DNA from: Apodemus sylvaticus
Taxonomy: Eukaryota; Chordata; Mammalia; Rodentia; Muridae
Length of the DNA: 64,000 nucleotides
Assembly: GCF_947179515.1 (NCBI RefSeq)
Contig: NC_067477.1
Span: forward strand, 120,818,062-120,882,061
Direction of reading: 5' to 3'
Part shown: positions 58,927-64,000 of the stretch, in pieces
How positions within the stretch are numbered: position 1 is the stretch's first letter
How the letters are laid out: the number at the start of each line of letters is the position of its first letter
Position numbers and translations under genes: made by a program
The notes under the pieces: model-generated
Told to the model about the DNA's origin: nothing
The model's input: only the letters and a program-made list of their open reading frames with translations
Database searches by the model: none

Positions 58927-58981
58927 ATGCAGGCCGACGCAGGCCGACGCAGGCCGACACAGGCCGACGCAGGCCGACCCA
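58927..58981. repeat. 10-bp GC-rich tandem repeat, 5 copies
   Basis: The unit is GCAGGCCGAC, with one A and one C variant. Each copy has a CpG. It stands out from its AT-rich surroundings. Confidence 0.95.
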
Positions 58982-59639
58982 GCTGATGGCTTTAAACTCC
59001 TTTAGTTTCATCTTTGTGATGAGCTGGCACTTTGCTCGGAGCCTTTGAGGGGCTGTCATGTGGAAGAGGCACTGGATTATGAGACAGGGAGGCCTGCATT
59101 TGGACTAATGAGTTTCTTCAAGACCACATTCTAGTTGTGCCTCTGTGCCTCTGACAGGATATGCCTGTCGTGAGATTTGGTCGGACGAAGCCTGGAGGAC
59201 TATTTGGTGCTTGTAATCCTATCAGTGTATGAGTGATGACTGTGTAGAAAAGCCTCCGAGGCCCAACTCCAATTTTGAAATTGTAATGGCTTCTCTGGTT
59301 AAAATTTGGTTTCTAAGCTGAGGTTTGAGCCACACTTTAATTTATTTTGAGTCTCTAGAGGCATCCTGGATGATTTTTATGAAAATACAATTCTTGTGAG
59401 GCTAAAGAAGTCAGGAGGGGGAGGGGTGAGATTGGATAGGCTGACTAGGCACTGGTTCCTTTTGGACATTTCATGAAGACTGGCAAGATAAAGACACTGT
59501 CAGAAGTCTTAAAATTGTCACTGTCACTGTCATTGGTTTCTGCCAACATCCCTACTTAACGCTTTGGGGCTGGGATACAAGAGGGACTTGAATGAAGGTA
59601 TATCACATGCAGAGAAGCCAACATGGGGTGATAGTCTTC
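58982..59639. other. Intron sequence without recognised feature
   Basis: Nothing named. Confidence 0.4.
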
Positions 59640-59838
59640 TACAGCGCAGAGAGAGATGGAGCTGTGGAGAGCAGATGTGCTGAGCTCACGTTATCGCAGT
59701 ATAATTGCGCTCTGTTATCAAAAGCAGCCGTAGGTAACAGAGTGTGGCTGTGTTCCAATAAAACTTTATTGACAGAAACCAAGCGGTGGGTCGGTCAGGT
59801 TTGGCCTGTGAGCTATATTGTTGGCTGGTCCCACACGG
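59640..59838 (-). mobile_element. hAT/MER-type DNA transposon remnant, antisense
   Basis: GTGGCTGTGTTCCAATAAAA, CTTTATTGACAGAAACCAAG, GTTTGGCCTGTGAGCTATAT and GTTGGCTGGTCCC form the reversed end of the element. It is inverted relative to the copy at 58185. Confidence 0.7.
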
Positions 59839-60420
59839 AGACTTTGAAAGTTATGACTGGGTAGAAAATATCAGTTTCAGTTCTTTCATGTTTTCGAGCA
59901 ATGGTGAAAGCGAATGTAAAAAGTCCCATGAGAACTGAGCCAGGATTCAAAGCCACCGTGGTTTTTTGGCTCAGTGCCCAGGTGTATGATACGGCGCTAC
60001 CTCAGCTGGCCTGTCCGATGATAGCACCGGGCTTTTAAGGAAGTACCTTGTGAATGACAGTATTCCCTCTTCAGGGGCCTGTGCACTGAGATGGTGAGAG
60101 CTCAGGCTATTTTAACAGAGGCAAACTGCTATGCCCACGACTGGCCCTAACTTTCTCTTTGATAAGCCCCGTGCAGAGGAAAACAACATATAGGTTTTAG
60201 GAACTCGTATATAGTAACCATGCCCCTGACGTGTGAGAAAGAAATGGGCTCCCACAGCTGCGTCATACATAGGATGTGATCACTTCAGCCGAGAGTGCCA
60301 GGAGATTTGAGACAGATGTTTTCAGACATGCCGCATGCCTGAAACATTTCCAGGGGTCGGGCTGCAAACAGTGACTTAATAAGCGGAGGAATGGGAAAGA
60401 ATGCACGTTGAGGACACGGG
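59839..60420. other. Sequence just upstream of the inferred short-form promoter
   Basis: No repeat recognised. It may contain distal promoter elements; none can be assigned. Confidence 0.4.
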
Positions 60421-60774
60421 AGCTCATTTACTGCGAGGTGCGGGGCCGGCCCCCTTTGCATTACATCTGCCGGTCGGTTGGCCGGTCGGTCGGGGTTGGC
60501 TCTCTAATCTGCCTTGCCCTGGATGTTGCTCTTTGTCTGCCCGTGAATAAAGTGCAGCATTGTGGTTAGTAATCCCACTCCAGTGACTCGACTTCAAATG
60601 TGGTTTTGGAGTGCATCCCGGAGTTCTGTTTGTTAAGCTTCCTACTCCTGTTTCAGAGACACCACTGGATAGAGAGAGAGAGCAGCGAGCAGAGCAGGCT
60701 TCCCTCTGCCTGAAACCTGTCGGGCTGTGGGCTCTCTTTCCCTCTCTTTCCTTTTTCTTTTTTCTTTTTCCTTT

Positions 60775-60813
<39 letters not shown>

Positions 60814-60839
60814 GTTGAAAATTTTTCCAAGGCAAGTTC
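60421..60839 (+). promoter_or_regulatory. Ltbp1: Inferred promoter and 5' leader of the Ltbp1 short isoform
   Basis: The short form of LTBP-1 is known to come from its own promoter, and this segment lies directly upstream of its start codon. It opens with a locally GC- and CpG-rich patch at 60436-60500, with GGGGCCGGCCCC and repeated CGGTCGG. No convincing TATA box is seen close by. A purine run GATAGAGAGAGAGAG lies at about 60667-60681. A T/C-rich tract fills 60730-60812 and ends in a run of 36 T. I see no ATG between about 60602 and the start codon. The transcription start cannot be placed from sequence alone. Confidence 0.55.
60777..60812 (+). repeat. Poly(T) run of 36 bases just upstream of the short-form ATG
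   Basis: Thirty-six T in a row end 27 bases before the start codon and follow a 45-base T/C tract. It would be part of the short-form 5' UTR if transcription starts upstream of it, and part of the intron in long transcripts. Its length is likely to vary between strains and to be error-prone in sequencing. Confidence 0.9.
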
Positions 60840-61062
60840 ATGGCTACTAAGCTGATATGTCTGTTGTCCTTTTTCTGTCTGCCTCTGGTCCTAGTGAGTA
60901 ACCACACTGGTCGCATCAAGGTGGTCTTCACTCCGAGCATCTGTAAAGTGACCTGCACCAAGGGCAACTGTCAGAACAGCTGCCGGAAGGGGAACACCAC
61001 CACTCTCATTAGTGAGAACGGCCACGCAGCCGACACCCTGACAGCCACGAACTTCCGAGTGG
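60840..61062 (+). CDS. Ltbp1: First coding exon of Ltbp1 short isoform; 3' part shared with the long isoform
   Basis: The frame starts at an ATG in fair context (A at -4, G at +4) and encodes 74 residues plus one base. Residues 1-20 ([20 protein letters not shown]) are a signal peptide: Lys4, a hydrophobic core, then small residues. [16 protein letters not shown] follows, matching LTBP-1 in mammals. Cysteines 35, 39, 44 and 48 form the four-cysteine segment; sequons are Asn21-His-Thr and Asn52-Thr-Thr. The donor is GTGG|GTGAGT (GT at 61063-61064). In long transcripts the exon starts at 60895, after the acceptor AG at 60893-60894, giving a 168-base exon in the same frame. The single G ending the long-form exon at 33032 joins TG here to make a Val codon, so the two exons fit in phase. 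In the short form this codon is also Val (GTG at 60894-60896). No other Ltbp1 exon follows in the window. Confidence 0.96.
60893..60894 (+). promoter_or_regulatory. Ltbp1: Splice acceptor of the long isoform inside the short-form coding sequence
   Basis: The AG in GGTCCTAG|TGAGTAAC is the first AG downstream of candidate branch sites at about 60845-60856 (TACTAAG and CTGAT). The 42 bases 60852-60893 contain no AG and are T/C-rich. Splicing here joins in frame with the exon ending at 33032. The same bases are codons 5-19 of the short isoform. Confidence 0.88.
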
Positions 61063-62474
61063 GTGAGTTCCTCCGTGGTCCCTAACTGTCCCTACCTCCA
61101 GTAGTTTTATGAGCATTAAACACTTGGTTTCCCTTCCATTTACATCTCTCTGTGTGTGTTTGAACAGCTCTATCTCTGAAGGGGAGTGTGCTCTTTTTTT
61201 TACGAGATTTTTTAAGCTGCCTTTTGAAATATTTTTCTCAGCCTGACTTTTGGCTTCTTGGGAAATGACAGCTAGACTATTCCCCCTTATGACTTAGCAT
61301 CTTCCTGACTGTGTGGTGGTGGCAGAGAGGAAGAGACTGACTGTCTAGGTGAGACCCGGATGTCTAACTTGCATTGCTTGGTTTTAGATTTTTATCATCT
61401 TATTAGTAAAGTGGATTTGCATTAGATTTGACTTCTATAACCTGGAAAGCTCTAATGAAATTTGAAGGTTTTCCTTCATAAATAATGAAGTCTCTAATTT
61501 CTCTCTCTCTAAAAACCGTCAAAATCTGGACTTTGGTTTAGGAAGGACACGGACTTGTTTCCTCTGCCACCGGTCTGCTCCGTATCGTGAGGTGGAATTG
61601 TAGATTGATGTATAAGATGAATTTGCATGGGCAGAGACTAGTGGATTGCTGTCAGCCCACAAAAGCTTTAAATATAAACTAGTAGTTACTGACTGCATAA
61701 ATGGGATTTTTCCTCTTTTAAAATTCTGTTTCTTTTCTGCCTTTTTGTAAGTGGAGAAAGCATTGCGGTCTACTGAAAGCTGTCATGGTGCCACGCCAGC
61801 ATGCAATACAGTATTTTTGTCACTCAGAAAAAGGCCTTTTATTATTTTTTGACCAATTATGGCTTGCTGTGTGTACTCAAATAATCCAGACACCGTGTTA
61901 CTTTCTGACTTACTCACAAGAATAACCGAAATGTCAGACAGATAATAACACTGGCTAGATCTGGTCTTTTTATGGAATATTGCTGTTTAGTCTTGGGAGT
62001 GTGTGTCTGAGGGGTGAAGGAAAGGGATGCTATTTCAAACTGATTTCCATCAAGGCAAAATATTGAAGGGCAGCCTGAAGCCCTTACTGGTGTTTTGGTT
62101 AGTCCATTACAGCTTGGAAACTCTAAACGAGGCTGAAGCAGTGTTATTGATCATTTGTGATTGGGGTGGGGGGTATGTGCCCATGAATATGACTGAAGCA
62201 GGTATTGTCATTTTCCTGGCTGAGACTGGTGTACCAGGGAAAGGTTTAAGGAGGATTTGGCCGTTAGATACCAAGTGACACACGGTGCTTATCAGGTCAG
62301 GGAAGTGTCCTGAAATGAGGGTCAGACAATTGGACTGGAGTCTTCATTCTGTTGCTGTCCAGGGAGTCCACAGGACATGCCACTTAGGATTTTGGGGACT
62401 CAATTTTTCCTAAAGTAAATGGAATTATATGTAGTGACTCCTAAAACTTAGCTTTAAAATATTCCATTGTGAGG
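61063..62474. other. First 1.4 kb of the intron after the shared exon
   Basis: Starts GTGAGTTCC (donor). No SINE or microsatellite is recognised, unlike most of the window. Confidence 0.5.
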
Positions 62475-62600
62475 TATAGTATTTATTTATTTGTTTGTTT
62501 CTTTGTTTGTCATGTTAGGGATTTAATGTGGAGTCTTGTGTATGCTAGGTGAATGCTCTACTACTGACTTAAATTCTCAAACATCTTATTGCTTTGAAAA
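62475..62600 (-). mobile_element. ID/B4-type SINE head, antisense, diverged
   Basis: ATTTATTTATTTGTTTGTTT, TAGGGATTTAATGTGGAGTC and GCTAGGTGAATGCTCTACTA. Confidence 0.6.
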
Positions 62601-62639
62601 ATCAGCAGTAAATAGTATTATTTTCTGTTCCGGTCTTGT

Positions 62640-62818
62640 CTTTTTTTCCTTTTTCTTTTCTTTTCTCTTCTTTTTCCTTTCCTTTCCTTTCCTTTCCTCT
62701 TTCCCTTCCTTCCTTCCTTCCTTCCTTCCTTCCTTCCTTCCTTCCTTCCTTCCTTCCTTCCTTCCTTCCTTCCTTCCTTCCTTCCTTCCTTCCTTCTTTC
62801 CTTCTTTCTTCCTTTTCT
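62640..62818. repeat. Polypyrimidine tract with (TTCC)24 core
   Basis: TTTTC and TTTCC units, then TTCC repeats at about 62704-62796, then TTTC units. No purine occurs for over 170 bases. Confidence 0.95.
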
Positions 62819-64000
62819 TAGCAAGGAGAGGAAGGGAGAGGGTAATTCCTGACAGGAGATACTGGGCTTTGGCGACTTTTTCTCATTTCTCTTTTCGTAG
62901 CTCGAGTCCTTCCTCTCTGCTTCCCTTCCACCATCATCAGCGTCATCTGAGCCCCCTGGCTTTTAGGCTGAGTGTTTACAGTAGCAATGACGAGGTAATT
63001 GAATGGGTAGTCATATTTTCTGGCTTGCAGTGTATTCATTTTGAAACTGAGTGTTTGAAGGCGTTGAGAAACAGAGGAAGTGTGCTTGTTAATGCACGCT
63101 GCCCGCTCTCCTCCTTGGCAGCTGCCCAGTTATTTAGCGGCAGATCACACACAGCCCATCAGAATGTAGCATACGACATAGTTACTCACACAGTCACTCG
63201 CCAAAGCAGTTCAGAATCATACCCCAGCCCCCCCCCAAAAGGATTGGCATTGGCATTTAACTTTTCAAAAGTTTAAGCACAAGTTAAAAACTCTTGAGCA
63301 CTTTCTCAATGGAAATCTTCCACTTCTCTCCGATGTTATTTTATTCTTCCATTTCAGGTCAAATATTGTTGACTTGAAGGACATGTTTTGCAGTTTATCT
63401 TTACTGAAAAGAGATCACTTAGCAAATTTATAAAGCGTGATCCTTCAAAACCAGAAAAGCTAAAAAAAAATATTTACATCCTTTGGTCTCTTATGGGCTT
63501 GCTCTTGCTGGTGTAATATAATTTTATTATTTATAAAGAGTAGTTTTCTAATTTATTTTCTTCCCCTGTGTACTTTTTATAGAAGGTCATACATCTTTTG
63601 GCAAATATAAGACTTATGTATGGAAAAGTAGTATAATTTGAAGAAAATTTAAATGCTCATAGAGTGCTAACAAACCGGCTTTGGCTTGCTATATTTAAAA
63701 GTACTAAAGGGGTTTTCCCACCATGCTTTTCTAAGGAATCTCGGTTTCCACTGCCCTTGTGGCCTCTGTCATAGAGCTCCCCGCTGCTGCTGTATAGGGA
63801 TGCAACCAGAGACGGTATGTAGGAGAGCAGATGCTGTGCCCCAGTGGCAGTTGGTATGCAGAGTTTATCTTAAGTTCAAGTTTGTGGATCCCTGCCCCAA
63901 GGAGCCAAAGCAATCCAAAGAAAATAACACAAAGTTCACAGTTAGGATACCTTTAACGAAATGAGCCACAGTAGACAAAATTTGTAACATTTTCTTGGTG
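62819..64000. other. Intron sequence to the end of the window
   Basis: A short poly(C) at about 63228-63236. No exon is recognised; the next Ltbp1 exon lies beyond the window. Confidence 0.45.

Noticed and set aside
61063..64000. Next Ltbp1 exon encoding the following EGF-like domain
   Set aside because: No frame with the expected Cys-rich EGF pattern occurs before the end of the window.

Overview
The window is mammalian, most likely house mouse (Mus musculus). It carries many rodent SINEs (B1, B2/B3, B4/RSINE1, ID), a mouse-type L1Md 3' end, and the very dense microsatellites typical of mouse introns. There are no bacterial-style genes, operons, rRNA genes, functional tRNA genes or CRISPR arrays.

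Only two stretches look protein-coding, and both belong to one gene on the + strand: Ltbp1, latent TGF-beta binding protein 1. The first (about 32863-33032) is an internal exon specific to the long isoform, LTBP-1L. The second (60840-61062) is the exon around the alternative start of the short isoform, LTBP-1S. Its first 55 bases encode the short-form initiator Met and signal peptide. In the long transcript the same bases are the 3' end of a 27.9-kb intron, and the acceptor AG at 60893-60894 lies inside the short-form open reading frame. The inferred short-form promoter and leader lie just upstream, at about 60421-60839. LTBP-1 is an extracellular matrix protein that binds latent TGF-beta complexes, and the two isoforms differ at the N-terminus that governs matrix binding.

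Layout: 1-32862 is the intron upstream of the long-form exon; 33033-60894 is the next intron in long transcripts; 61063-64000 is the start of the intron downstream of the shared exon. The introns hold layered repeats. The oldest are mammalian L1 remnants (antisense 23735-24820, split by a later repeat; sense 3' end 37060-37620), three hAT/MER-type DNA transposon remnants (36288, 58185, 59640) and a possible MaLR LTR (3945). Younger are the rodent SINEs and seven copies of two related-looking rodent dispersed repeats. Two SINE insertions keep target-site duplications (47234/47406 and 21264/21503). Large simple arrays are a 646-bp minisatellite with a 17-bp unit (38971-39616), a 700-bp TG-rich array with a 342-bp duplication (7086-7786), and two long polypyrimidine tracts (26613-27120 and 51369-51827).

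I found no new biological system. The observation most worth a second look is the overlap of signal-peptide codons with branch point, polypyrimidine tract and acceptor at 60845-60896. Long open frames elsewhere are read-through of simple repeats. Repeat family names and human comparisons are from memory, not from a search.
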